Assembly: GCA_026008535.1 (NCBI GenBank)
Contig: BRKX01000011.1
Span: 42,640,183-42,704,182 of the forward strand
Direction of reading: 5' to 3'
DNA: 64,000 nucleotides
Origin: Perilla frutescens
Taxonomy: Eukaryota; Streptophyta; Magnoliopsida; Lamiales; Lamiaceae
The position numbers and the translations under genes are program-made. This document shows, in pieces, positions 35,879 to 47,900 of the stretch. The notes under the pieces were generated by a model. That model was given only the letters and a program-made list of their open reading frames with translations. It did not search any database and had not been told where the DNA came from. How positions within the stretch are numbered: position 1 is the first letter of the stretch; the number at the start of each line of letters is the position of its first letter.

Positions 35879-37854
35879 GCGAGGTAGTGCATCAGTGGCG
35901 GGCACAGACAGCTAGTTTTGATGCGCTCGGGCAGAATCGCATTTTCTGTTGGGGTGCTTGCGATGGGGATGAGACTTGGGCTGTATCATTGTGTGCATGT
36001 TGCATCGAGTCACTCCGTAGGCGATAGAAGTAAAATGGGTGCTGGCTGCCATATTCCTTCTAATCCGATAATCCCCTGGGTTACTCATGGCCGAGCGGCG
36101 GAGGAAAGTAGTCTCCAAGAATTCTGCGATCTCTATTTCTATGTTGAATTTTGATGTCTACTGAATCTATCTATCTGTCTCATGGTCGTTTTGGAACCAT
36201 ATTATTATTATGTTAACCTAGTATTTTAATAATCATCATAGAATTATTGAGTTGTAATGCGACGAATGTGTTTTCGTTTGAGTCTTAAAATTTTGTTGGA
36301 TCTTTATAATGGAATATTTGAGGTTTGCGAATGTGCTTATTTGTTGTTTTGAGTTTCCAGATTTTGTTACTACTTGGAGTGTACGTCATTTTTCCAAATT
36401 TTAAAATCTTGAGGGTTTAGCGTTTGAAGTTCTGGTTCTTTTTAAGGAGGTTTTTTCCTTTTTTTCTAGATCAGCTCTCTTGTTGAGGCTCTTTTTTTTT
36501 TGTCGTGATATCGGTTTGCGATATCTGGGATGGGTTTTTCTTTTTTGTACTTTTTCCTTTTATTAATGCAATTCATTAGGGAGTTTTACTTCATTTTCTG
36601 TTCATTGATAATCCTTGAATTTTACTTTATATGATCCAGGATATGCAGCAGCAGAGTGATGAAATTTGTAGCAATTCTAGCTCTTTGGTATGATTTGAGA
36701 ATTGCAAATGAAATGACATTTTTAATTTAGAGATGAAATATGTACTAATTTCAATTTGGTTTTATTTCATTTATTGTACATATACATATGTGTCTACTGA
36801 TTCGTGAGAACGACCACTCGATCAAAAGCTGATTAGTTAGTACGATTGCCACCACATCTTTTGGTGAGTGTTTGGACTTTATAATTAAACTTCAACTTTT
36901 CCTAGTCTTCCAGAATTTTCCAAATATTCCATCTCGGTGAATTTTGACATTTTTTCATAAGAGATAATTGCAATTTAATTTTTAATGTCTGTACATTTTA
37001 ATATAAATCATCCATTTTAAAAAAAAAATTATAAATTAATTCATAACATTTGAACATTGTAATAGAAATAATTGAACGTTTTAATTACAACCAAATAATT
37101 TCTAACATTTATTATTTTTCACAAAAACCCGAACATTTCCCTTGTTGAAAGTGAAAATTCTATGAATTATTTTGTAATTATTAAAATCACTTAGTTACTT
37201 GAAGTTTGTGAAGCTTGTACTTTGCCATTTGAAGACTTTCATGTCATAGAATTTTGGGTTCATGGCAATAAATAACATAATATTTATTCAATAATTTTCA
37301 TGTAAATTTTAAAATGTTGCAATTATAACATTTCAGTTTTCAGCTGTAAAACGACGTTTGTATAGTAAACACGGGACAAATTTTGTTGGAAAAAATGGGG
37401 AAGTTGTATTATTGCCAAAATTTTAAAAAAAAATTATACAGCTGCAATAATTTAGAAATCATATGAACATTGTAAATTTGAATAAAGGTGGTGTTATTTG
37501 CAAAAGTTAACTCTAGAATTTTTAAGATCCTTTCACACTATTCTAGAAGAAAAAAAAAGAATGCTAGGAAAATTAACTCTTACAAAAAAAACTCCGTAAC
37601 TAGCCAAATTTTAAAATTAGCTAGGGATACTCTCACATGTAAAAAAAAACCGGAATAGATTTGTAAAAATCTTGAATTTAACAAATCTGAAGGGGTAAAC
37701 TACTAAAGCTACGTAGCTATGTATAAAAATAGAGCGTAACTTCCATAATTTAATTCCCGTAAAAAAAAAAAAGAAGAAGAAAGAAAGTCGCAAAATAAAG
37801 AAATGTTGCATGCCCCAATTCAATTAATTCCCACAACACGTACACGTACGCAAA
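35879..37854. other. ABCF1 3' untranslated region and AT-rich spacer
   Basis: About the first 300-700 bases are likely 3' UTR; the rest is AT-rich spacer with no supported gene. Confidence 0.55.
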
Positions 37855-38271
37855 TTAGCAGCTCTTAACCATGGTCTTATAACAACTCCAATCGCCACCA
37901 CCCGCCACCGTGGAACCCCTCTCCGCCGCCCATTGCTCCGCCAGTATCCTCTCGAGCTCGCTCGGCCTGCAAGGAACCGTGAGCGCTCCGTCGTGATCGA
38001 AGCCATACTCCTCCGCCGCTTGCTCCAACAGCCTCAAAAACGACGGACGAGTCAAGAAACTCAACGGAACAATAAATCTCTTGAGCTCGTTGTCGTCCAC
38101 GGCGATCACCGCGAAATGCCCCTCCTTCACGTCGTCGGGCACCGTTATTTCTTCGACGCCCGACGGCGATTTCTTTCCCGGAGTAAGACTCCTCTGTAGC
38201 CTTTTCACTACTACTTTTAGATTTAAAAGGCCACCATTTCTTTTCTTGGCGATTGCTATTGTTTTTGCCAT
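37855..38271 (-). CDS. SAUR family protein (small auxin up RNA)
   Basis: A single-exon 138-residue ORF, the usual SAUR size and structure. The basic N-terminus is followed by the SAUR core (residues about 45-110): VPDDVKEGHFAVIAV, RFIVPLSFLTRPSFLRLLEQ, EEYGFDHDGALTVPC. The ATG at 38271 is in the family's normal context and has a TATA box about 105 bases upstream. SAURs inhibit PP2C.D phosphatases and so activate plasma-membrane H+-ATPases during cell expansion (family knowledge); which subgroup this belongs to is not certain, though the core resembles the SAUR71/72 type. The C-terminus (GGGDWSCYKTMVKSC) is not conserved. It stands alone, not in a tandem SAUR cluster. Confidence 0.93.
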   Translation of the reverse strand: MAKTIAIAKKRNGGLLNLKVVVKRLQRSLTPGKKSPSGVEEITVPDDVKEGHFAVIAVDDNELKRFIVPLSFLTRPSFLRLLEQAAEEYGFDHDGALTVPCRPSELERILAEQWAAERGSTVAGGGDWSCYKTMVKSC

Positions 38272-38376
38272 GTTTTTTAGTTACAAAATATACAAGGGGA
38301 CTTTTTTATAAGGAAATTAAATTTGTGTTTGTTTTCAGGAACTTGTAATGCTATTTAGTCTTCACTTTGGGTCTGA

Positions 38377-38385
38377 TATATATAG
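38377..38385 (-). promoter_or_regulatory. TATA box of the SAUR gene
   Basis: The minus strand reads CTATATATA about 105 bases upstream of the SAUR start codon. Further upstream (38961-38976) are GAGACA, an AuxRE-type core in inverse orientation, and CACGTG; their use is speculative. Confidence 0.55.
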
Positions 38386-39687
38386 TGTTGTGAGAGAAAT
38401 ATACATAAAGCGAACTAAAAAAAAAATAAAACTAAACGAAAGGTAATTATGTACATACATGAAGTATTTTGTCACTTAAGAATCTCAAGAGTTTGATTAA
38501 CTTTACTAATGATGCTTATTAATTCAGAGAAAAACAAAACCCGTGATCAGAGCTTAATTTGTCATTTAATTATTTAAGTACGTACAGGTACTTAATATAT
38601 ATATCATTAAAATAAAAGCCGAGTTTAGTTGTCGCTATTTCTCATTGAGAATTTTTTTCACCAAATTGTAAAACCAACTTTCTTAGTTGTCACAAATTAT
38701 GGTCTTACGTTTGTTTTCAGATTCTAAATAATGACAACATCATTAATCATCAAAATTATGACAATGTGAAACATTATGAGACCAGTCTAAAAGAAACACT
38801 CTTTTTAGTCAAGCATATTGCACTAGATTTACCAAGTGATATATCTTCCATTTCAAACCTTATATTCTATACAATATTATTAATTAATTCATCTAATAAT
38901 ATGGATAAACGATAGAAACAATCGAAGAAGTACGATGTTTGTGTAATTGTAAATATGGGGGAGACAAATTCACGTGATTAAAGTTTGATAAATTCATGAA
39001 ATGTCACTATTAAGTAGTCAATTCGGGCAGGCCTTGTATCAAACACAAATACTGTTTTAGTTGGCATCAAATAAAAGTGTCGAATTTAGTTGGGAAACTT
39101 TCATCATATTTTTTTGTGGTCAAGAATTCATGAGTCCCATGTTACATATTTCTCAACATAATCTCAAACTACCATTCATGGTTTTTGGCTGCCTAATTAT
39201 ATCATGATTATATAGTCTTATATATTGGATAAGATGATTGAAATACGAGATGAAATACAAAATTATAATAAAAGATTTCATCCGGTCATCTTAAGTTGAG
39301 TTGTGTAACGACTTGCCGTAATTAACATAACGCTCTTTTTTCCTCTGGCAATTAACTAACAAACACAGGAAAAAACGTAAACTAAATTTTCTTCAATAAT
39401 CATGAGATTATTGGATGATGACGTGTTAGGAATCACAACATATATATTATATTATATATGCAATAAGGAATTCTTTCCAATGACTTTACAATAGCTAAAC
39501 CGAATTTGGCATAATTAATATTTTTTCCTAAACACATGCCGTTACTAAAACTATGGAATATTAAATACTTCCTCCAATTCAAATTAATGATCGTTTGACA
39601 ATTTTTAAATATATTAAGATCGATGTAATTATTTTGATAAATATATCCCCTCCCTTCCACCTTGTATCAAATCTCATTAAAATATAA

Positions 39688-39969
39688 TCCCTCTGTCCTA
39701 ATTATTTAGTCTCTCTTACTATTTTGGAGTGTTCAAATTATATAGTCTGATCATTACTATAATTAATATTATTTTTCATAGTAATGTATAATAAGTACAC
39801 CCTTGTTAAATTTTTGGAAATTTAAAACTAACCACTTATTTTTTATGAAAGTTATAAATCTTAATTATAGGATTAATCTTGGAAGTTTAACTTTTATATC
39901 TTGTTTTCATAAATATTTTTAATCTACGTGAGGGTAGAAAATAGACTTTATAAATGGAACAGAGGGAGC
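39688..39969. mobile_element. Stowaway-like MITE
   Basis: Left end TCCCTCTGTCCTAATT and right end GGAACAGAGGGAGCA are imperfect inverted repeats of the CTCCCTCYGTYC type, typical of Stowaway (Tc1/mariner) MITEs. Length is about 282 bases, AT-rich, with no coding content. A related CTTCCTCCAATTC start lies at 39568. Confidence 0.6.
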
Positions 39970-40122
39970 ATTGTCTTAAAGAATGCGAATTTTCTATTTA
40001 GATAGGGTTAAAAATTAAAATTGTGAAAATGTGTAACAACAAATATTTTTAAAACAAGCTAAAAATTCTCAAACCACGATTAATTTGAAGTGAAGTAGCT
40101 GTGAAACCAATAGAAAAACACG

Positions 40123-40142
40123 CATATATATATATATATATA
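40123..40142. repeat. (TA)n microsatellite
   Basis: About ten TA units. Confidence 0.9.
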
Positions 40143-40233
40143 GTTTATATACAAGTTAATAGAAAGTACAAAATGATTAGCTCATATGTCATAACTACAT
40201 TATGATACCGACTTAGTAATATAATTATGCACT

Positions 40234-40259
40234 TATATATATATATATATATATATATA
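40234..40259. repeat. (TA)n microsatellite
   Basis: About thirteen TA units. Confidence 0.9.
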
Positions 40260-41229
40260 ACGACATTCACCATTCTATCTTTTTATTTTATTTTTGTATT
40301 AACATTAGAGATTCGGTTATGTGTCAAATATCAAAATGCACGTGTAAAAGAAAATGTGTGATGGGTGTTTTGTTCCATAGCTCATAAGCATCTAATTAAT
40401 ATACGCTTCACATATTAAGATAGTGACAGACGGCCACTAATTGATAACAATTCCTCTCTACACAACACTTAGAAACTTGCTTAATTAGTCGGTTTGAGAT
40501 AATTTAGTTAATCGATGGTGTGACAGAGTTTGTAATCACAAAATGATACTAAAAGTTGTAAGCGATCCATGTCATTACGCACACTATATATTATATATAC
40601 ACTGAAATCATTACTGATATTTTCTACGTCAAGTTCGTCGCATACCATCCACTTTTTAATATAATTTGCAATATTGCACCGAAAAATCTATTGAAAGTAC
40701 AAAAAATGTTTAGAAGTTTTAGAATCTTCTCTAGAGAATAATGTATCGATAAAATAGCATATTCAATATGATTCAATGATGCTCGATTTTTTATTTTTTA
40801 ATGCAGTCTTATTAGTTTCTGTCACTTCAGCTTTACTATCAAATTAAATCTGATTAGCTTTGTCATTCTACTTCGATTTTACAAATTGCATGTGTAACGT
40901 TTTGCAAATTTTATTTCCGCAGTATTAATACATGTGTGAAAATTATAATATCAAACTATATACACATCAATGAAGTGTGTAGATAATATAATATATAATA
41001 TGACTAATAACAAAATATGTTGTGAGATTTCAGTCATGATTTATTTCAATTCCTAATTGCAGTCACGATTGATTTCAAGAAAAAACAAAGCCGTTATATA
41101 ATTAGAATTTTGAGAAAAAAAAAACTAAAAGAAAAATCGATTTTTATAGAATAACATCAATTCTAACATTTTTCTTTAAAAAACAAAATTCAATTCCGAA
41201 ATTATGACGTCCTAATTAATTTAACTCCT

Positions 41230-41234
41230 CCCTC
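41230..41234 (+). repeat. Target site duplication, left copy (solo LTR)
   Basis: CCCTC, identical to 43487-43491. Confidence 0.85.
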
Positions 41235-41644
41235 TGTTAGGAAAAACTATCAAGGTTTTTCTGACAAGGGGTTTTGATGAGATGTCAAAATATATCAAAA
41301 TACACAAAGAGCCTTGAAGAATCGAAAAGAAATCAAGTAGAAAACTAACGATGATCATATAAAAAAATCGAGCTATCAAAGCCAAAAGAAATGATTAATC
41401 CCTGTGAGAAAAAGGAAAAAGAGAGAAAAGAAAGAAACCAACCAAGAGCTGAGTAAAGAAAAAAGAGAGAAAATAATAGAGAGAAAAAGAAAAATCTAGC
41501 CACAAAGAGCTATGAAAAAGAAATTGTAGCTTGCTAGAACAGTTAACAAGGCAAACTAGAAGTTGCAGGTACCATGAAAAGAAGTGTTGAATGCCACCAG
41601 TCTATAGTGATGAACTAAAGAAAAATACCCGTTCAAGGCACCAG

Positions 41645-42420
41645 CTCAAAAGTGTCAATACCAGCTGAAGAGATGTTCCGGCTGAAGAGAACTGAAGGAC
41701 ATGCCAGTTCTAGCCCAAAACCAGCTGAAGAGAACTGAAGGACATGACAGTTTTAGCCCCAAAACCAGTTGAAGAGAACTGAAGGACATGTCAGTTTTAG
41801 CCCAATCCCAACTGAAGGAAAATACCAGCTGAAGAGAAGAACTGAAGGACATGCCAGTTCGAGACCAATCCCTGCTGAAGAAATACCAATTGAAGAGTAC
41901 ATCAGTTTGAACTGATGAACATGCTAGTTCAAGATGATACCAACTGAAGAATACTGCCAGCCGAAGAGAGGACGATTCCAACTGAAGGAAATACCAGCTG
42001 AAGAAGTGTACCAGTCCAAGATCCGAGCTGAAAGAAATATCGGCTTAGGAAGTTCCAGTTGAAGGACTATACCAGATGAAGAGAAGACCAAGGTACAAGG
42101 TGAAGGAAAATACCAGCTCAAAGGATACCAGCTGAAGAATGAAGTTCCAGATGATGAAGTACCAGTTCGAAGGATACCAGCTGAAGACGCATCAGTTTTG
42201 AAGTCCAACTGATAAAGCGCCAGCAACCAAATTGAAGACCAGTCCAAGAAAGTTCAAGCTGAAGGGACACAAGTCCAGATGGCCAGCTGAAGAACACTAG
42301 TTCAACCTGCCAGCTGAAGCAAATCAAACTGGAGCTCAGAAGGCATGAAGCCCAAGCTCAGAACTGCCAGCTGAAGATGATCTCAATTGAAGCTTTCTAA
42401 ACTGCCAAGAGAAGCGCAGA
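41645..42420 (+). repeat. Minisatellite-like array in the solo LTR U3
   Basis: Many degenerate repeats built on CCAGCTGAAGAGAACTGAAGG and ACATGCCAGTT. The first part (41650-41900) shows units of about 45-60 bases; farther right it breaks into shorter CAGCTGAAG and CAACTGAAG variants. CAGCTG, an E-box palindrome, recurs more than a dozen times. Position upstream of the TATA box suggests an enhancer-like array. Confidence 0.8.
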
Positions 42421-42673
42421 ACTGACAGACGAAGAACTGAAGATTCCAACTGTCAGACAAAGCTCAGAACTGAAGATCAAGATAGAAGTTGTAACTGAAA
42501 TTCAAATTTCAGATAAGCCAAAGAAGATCTTGAAGTTAATGCAACCGAGATCTTGGAACAAAAGCTTGTCAGAAGAGCAAAGGCAACTCAACGACTCTCT
42601 TTAATGAAAGCCTCTCAACGGCTTTATCATTTATGATCACACAGTGATCATCAACGGTCATCAGCCACTCATC

Positions 42674-42681
42674 TATAAAAG
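42674..42681 (+). promoter_or_regulatory. TATA box of the solo LTR
   Basis: TATAAAAG in the context CATCTATAAAAGGTG, about 810 bases before the LTR end. Confidence 0.65.
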
Positions 42682-43486
42682 GTGAGCTACCCAGAAGGTG
42701 ACTGTTAACTTTTGACAATTTTGGAGAGAACTTTAGTTAAGGCTTTCCGCGAAGATGTTCGCCTAAAGCCTCACGCTCAAAACTAAGAAGAATCAAAAGT
42801 CCAACTGAAGAGAAGGAGCCAGATCGCTCATCAAGCTAGCTGTTGAAGAATTCCAGCCAGAGCAACTCCTCTCAGTTCAAGTGCTTCAGAGATCAACTAC
42901 CCAGCTCAGACGCAGACGTGCAAAGGAGCATATCAGTTGATACCAGTTTCAAGACTGTATTCTTGAAGATCAAGCGAGATCTAAAAACGTGTAAAGACGG
43001 GCAATAGCACCTTATCTCTCCAGTGACCAGTTGGGGATCGCAAGTGTGAGATGTTGACCTACCGGCTGAGGAGACTGCGTTCATTGGATCGCCGTTTCCG
43101 GGACAGCACCAGCTGAAAAGGAGGCTGTGACTCGTAAAGTTGTCGTTCGCCAGGTTCAGCAGTTGTCTTCACTGTGTAACTGTAATAAAGGAACTTTACA
43201 CTTGCATAGTGAATTGCCCTTCTGCGGAAGGAAGATAGGACGTAGAAGTTGAGCTTCGAACCTCTATAAATTGCTTGTGTGCTCTGCTTTACTTTTCAGT
43301 TCAGTTCCATGTTTAAACTGCACACACAACACTCCGAGCTAGCAGATCATCTCAACTAATCTCCACAAAGCACGGATAACCCCGCGAGTCAAAACGGGCC
43401 CTGAATATTCTGTATTTGTAGTTCAGTTTTGAAATCAGTTTATTCACCCCCCTCTAAACTGATTCTGACTCGCCCCGGGACCAACA

Positions 43487-43491
43487 CCCTC
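43487..43491 (+). repeat. Target site duplication, right copy (solo LTR)
   Basis: CCCTC directly after ACCAACA, identical to 41230-41234. Confidence 0.85.
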
Positions 43492-43735
43492 CATTTCTAT
43501 ATAAATGTTACTTTGGATAAATGCACACAAATTAATAAATTAATTAAATTACCTAATACACCCTTGTGTGAATACATTAATAGAGTTAAATATAGATGTT
43601 TTAATGCATTAAATGAGGGCAAAAAATATGTGAAAAATATGATTTTTTTGTCTCGAATTTATAGAATGATATTTTTTAAAATTAAAATTAAAATTAAAAT
43701 ATTAGAATGACACTTAATAAAAAACAGAGGAAGTA

Positions 43736-44298
43736 TATAATTTCAATTTTCATGGCTATAAAAGCTTGTTTAAGCTGGACCCACATTTGGCGGCCCATTT
43801 AGATATTGGTCTAATGAATGGAGTTATATCATATTGAAAAAAATGGGTTTATTGTTAAAAAAAAATATTCATGAACTTGGAATTAATTTGTAATTTATAC
43901 ACCGTTTTTAAAAAAATAAAAAAATAATAATCCAATATTTTAATTTATAGTAAATTCGGTACTTCTAATTTTTTTCGACAATCATGATTGTGACGTCGGA
44001 ATATTTTTTTTATTTCTTTTCCAGATGTACAGATTGCTATAAGTAAAAAAAAATCGTGTTCGAAGATGGTTAATTTTTTTTGGCAATTAAGCTAAAGAGA
44101 TTGGTCCATTAAAAAAAAAAAGAAAAAAAAAAGAAGAAAAGAGGACCAATTGAAAAGGCAGGCAGCCCTCATCACAATAAGTTTTGTGCATGCAACATAT
44201 TTGCGTTTGCCACACCTGTCAAATAATACTGAATTAATGGACCCATAACAATGCCTCTTGCACATGATATTGTTCTTCGTTATTCAACTCTTTCAGCC

Positions 44299-44339
<41 letters not shown>

Positions 44340-44920
44340 ATGAAAATTCTGTTTGAGGCCGCGTCATCATTATAATTATAATTAATTAACAAAAATGGCG
44401 ATTCTGAAATGGAAAGTGCACGTTCCTATTATAAGTTGGAGTTTTGATAGAAGGTAATTAAAAATGCAATATTAATGTTTAAGACGATGGATGGATGTAC
44501 ACATATTCTGAAACAGAAAGCTCTAGCCTCTCTAGTCTAGCTAGGAAAGACAAGACGTGATGCACTTTTACATGAGCTGGAAATGGAAATATGGAATGAG
44601 AAAAAAAAAAAAAAAAAAAAAAAGTGGATACATAGATTGAATAGAAAACATGCAAGATTAGTTTTCTTAAATTCCTAGGTTGACAAATTCACATTGTACA
44701 CTAGCAGCTACTACTGTGGATATTTCTTCTAATCGTCATCTCAAAAATCAAATCAATATTAATAAGTCTCTCTTTCACATACACTGATGATTCATTGTAG
44801 ATCATCTTATATAAATCAAATAACCAAATATAAATCTATATTCAGACGATAAAAGAAAACAGTCGATCGTTGACAAAAGTAACAAAAAATGATACGTTTA
44901 TGGTGGTTGGTTGTGTCGCT
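43736..44920. other. Spacer downstream of ABCG3
   Basis: No supported gene. It contains (AG)n at 44300-44337 and a poly(A) run near 44602-44623. The right end is likely ABCG3 3' UTR. Confidence 0.6.
44300..44337. repeat. (AG)n microsatellite
   Basis: Nineteen AG units. Confidence 0.95.
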
Positions 44921-47900
44921 TTATCTGGGATTGTTTGTGTTTTGACTACAACATGAACGACAACGAAAAAAGAGGCTCTTTCTTCTAACAAGAAACTGCA
45001 GCAAAACAAAAACAAGAAGGCGATAAACAACTGCCATAATAAACAGTACCAGCAAATTCTCCCACTTGGAGTTGCTCTCCACCGATATATCGTACACGTT
45101 TTGGAGAGTCTGGTAACCTGATAACGACCTTACCCCGACTGCGAACGACGTCCCGATATACTCATTCTCCAATAGCCCCTGCACCAAAACACACAACTCA
45201 TTCATACAACCATCACACTATTAAATTCAAGCAGGAATCACGGACACAGTCCCGTGTGCACGAGGTCTCACTGAGATTTGGAACGCGCTGCAAATCCCAC
45301 TCTATCATAATTGCATGAATCACGCCATTTAGTGTTTTCGGATAACAATGCACGTAAGAAGTTTTCTGAAGAGAGTGGCCTCTTAACAACACTTGTAACA
45401 CAAAAACTTGTACCATGTGTCAGACACCAGACAGTACCCATATCCGGTGGTATATTTGTAATTTTGCCGGCATTTGGATCAGGTATGAGCGTTGTCTGTC
45501 GGATTTTGACCCGTGTCTGACACAGGACTTTCCCACTTGTGTAATATAAATTCACTTACTTGGATAGAATACGTATGGAAAGCCAGGTATGACATAGGGT
45601 ACATCCACACTGCCCTCGGCAAAGCACTCCGAATCCTAAAGAACCCGGCCGAAAGCATCATTATCATCTGAAAGACAAACATTAATATTAGTTAGACGGG
45701 AGCTAGAAGATTGAGTTGAGAAAATGGTCCGAGTAAAATCTGTGAGAAAAAATTCAAGTGGAATGAAACATGCAGCTGAGGCGAATGTGGAAGCATGGCA
45801 TATAGCTGTTGATGAGTTCAACTCCACGTAGTGGGACACAACTTACATGCATAGTTACCAATATCAAGATACTCCAGAATGTGTTGCGGCAAATAGAAGC
45901 TACGAGTAGCACCAGCCCCTCGTTAACTAGAAGGCACATGAAGAAATTGAACGCGAAGTACATCAACAGGCTGAAATCATCTCGCAGCCCAATTAGGAAA
46001 TAGAAGACCAAACTTGATGAGATGGAGAGGAGAAACAGGAATGGAATACTGGAGAGTAATTGTCCGATTAGAAAGACCAATGTCCCGGAGTGCCGGTTTG
46101 CCTCTTCACAGATGTATATCTGCACGAAGCCAAGTTTTTATTACGTTAAAATGATTGCAGATTAAGGTTGCAAAATATCTTAGGAAAGTACTACAGAAAC
46201 GGTAAGGGGGGGCTCGATTACCTTGATTTCTTTGAGCTGTGCAGGGACACCAGCTATACTCAGAAGCGAAGTAAATGATATGAATAAAAATATAGCTCCG
46301 ACTCTTGTCTGCAAATAGAGACCGGCACCAAAAATAGTTACAAAATAGTTACTACACATGCCATCCAATATTTGTAAGGGGAAACATCAATAGTCGGAAG
46401 AGGAAGCAAAGATGAATCATATGAAGGAGAATAAAAGAAATAATGCAGGCAAAAATTTGATAACAAAATAATCTCAGCATAATTTTCAATATACGAGTTA
46501 TTTTGTATCTTTCTGAAAATTTGTTAGGAAACATCAAGCTGCCTGAGAGGAACTATCATATGCTAACCAAAGCACTGTGGCAGATACTATCACACGCATT
46601 CACGCATTCCAATTAGATAGAAGAACAGCTTGAACTATTTGCTGGAATATTGTAACTTACCCCAACGGATGATAAAGAGTGCCCCAAACCTGAAAATACT
46701 GTACCAATACAAAGTGCCAGAAACATGTAGACAATTAAACGGAGCCAATAGTATTTCCACTCCCTTGACATAATCAACATTGATCTCCAAGTCAATATTG
46801 CAATTTTGGTGACACAGCTTGCCCTGCCTTTGCTTTTGAGAAGTGGACCTTCCTGCAGATGTAACGAAACACTAATTAGGGGAACAAGTAGTCTGAATGA
46901 GAGCACATTAACTATTTGCTCCCTCAGATCAGCAGACGAACACTGAGTATCTCAAAAATTACATTGAAACTTTGTCAAAGTAAGAATTTGAGTTTTCTTG
47001 CTTGGTCTCCCCATCTACAAACCATACTTCTGTTAATGGATTTTATCTGTAGGTGTAGTTACACACTAGAAAAATTATTAAACTCTACACGTGTCTTTGT
47101 GTTATATATACATATATCAATTATGTCAAATCTCTTACCACTGACGAATTTACTCAGGTTAAGATGCATTTTGATGATATTTCCACATATTGTTGATCAA
47201 AGAAAGAAATCATAAATAAATATATAGGAACTTCTTTTTCAGGTCAATGTTTGGGGTGCAGGAAATCCAAATGAAGAAACAAATACAAGCCATTCTAGCA
47301 AACTGTAGAATTATATCAGATTGAAGATAAAACAGAAATAAGACAATCCTACAGGAACACGTGTAAACTGTAGAATTATATCACAGTTAGAGGCATGGTT
47401 GAATACAGGTCTTCATTTTGTCTGCATCTTTTTATAACTATTGGATAGGTAAATGATATTCAAGAGTATTATATGAATATATATAGTAATTTCTTTTCAT
47501 TAATGAAGGGACAGAAAATCAACATTGTACATAAAAATGGAAAACCCTGTAAGAAAATCAAAAAAAGACAAAAATTGTTGAAGTCTAATATGAGTTCTTA
47601 CAAAGTAAGAATGTTAACGTTAATAACTTCACCTTCTCAGTGAGCTTCAAAATCATTGTCTCAACAGCAGCAGCATCTGCAGATGATTTATATGTTGCTT
47701 CAAGAGTGCGTATAGCTACAGCGGTGTCCATATTAACTGACGAAAGTTCCCCATGGTCATCCTGTTATAACAATAGAGTTGATTATATGCACCGCATAGA
47801 GTATGGCAATCTGAAAAAATTTCATACACGATCTTTAAATCACCTGTAATAAACTATATGTGTATCTGATAATATAATTTCATGATAATTTTAAGATCAT

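Larger units (their letters stand above)
38386..41223. other. AT-rich spacer with MITE and (TA)n runs
   Basis: No supported gene. It contains the Stowaway-like MITE at 39688-39969 and (TA)n at 40123-40142 and 40234-40259. Confidence 0.65.
41235..43486 (+). mobile_element. Solo LTR of a large copia-type retrotransposon
   Basis: It starts TGTTAGG, ends ACCAACA (TGTT/AACA ends) and is flanked by a perfect 5-bp duplication CCCTC, so it is a 2252-bp solo LTR with no internal region. A TATA box (TATAAAAG, 42674-42681) sets plus orientation. The end, with TTCACCCCCCTCTAAACTG, resembles LTRs of the SIRE/Maximus copia group; that is an inference. U3 contains a dense short repeat array. ORFs inside are by-products of this array. 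Confidence 0.88.
41224..43735. mobile_element. Stowaway-like MITE, interrupted by the solo LTR
   Basis: Sequence left of the LTR (ACTCCTCCCTC) joined to that on its right (CATTTCTATATAAATG) gives a MITE-type left end. The right end, ACAGAGGAAGTA at 43724-43735, is its imperfect inverted repeat, with TA at both borders. Without the LTR the element would be about 250 bases. The LTR landed in its left terminal repeat. Confidence 0.55.

Noticed and set aside
35563..36154. Small ORFs on both strands around the end of ABCF1
   Set aside because: They overlap ABCF1 coding sequence in other frames or lie in its 3' UTR, with no conserved content.
41655..42327. Three overlapping minus-strand ORFs rich in Ser, Phe and Trp with repeated motifs
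   Set aside because: They are antisense readings of the CAGCTGAAG array in the solo LTR; periodic sequence without stops produces repeated peptides by chance.
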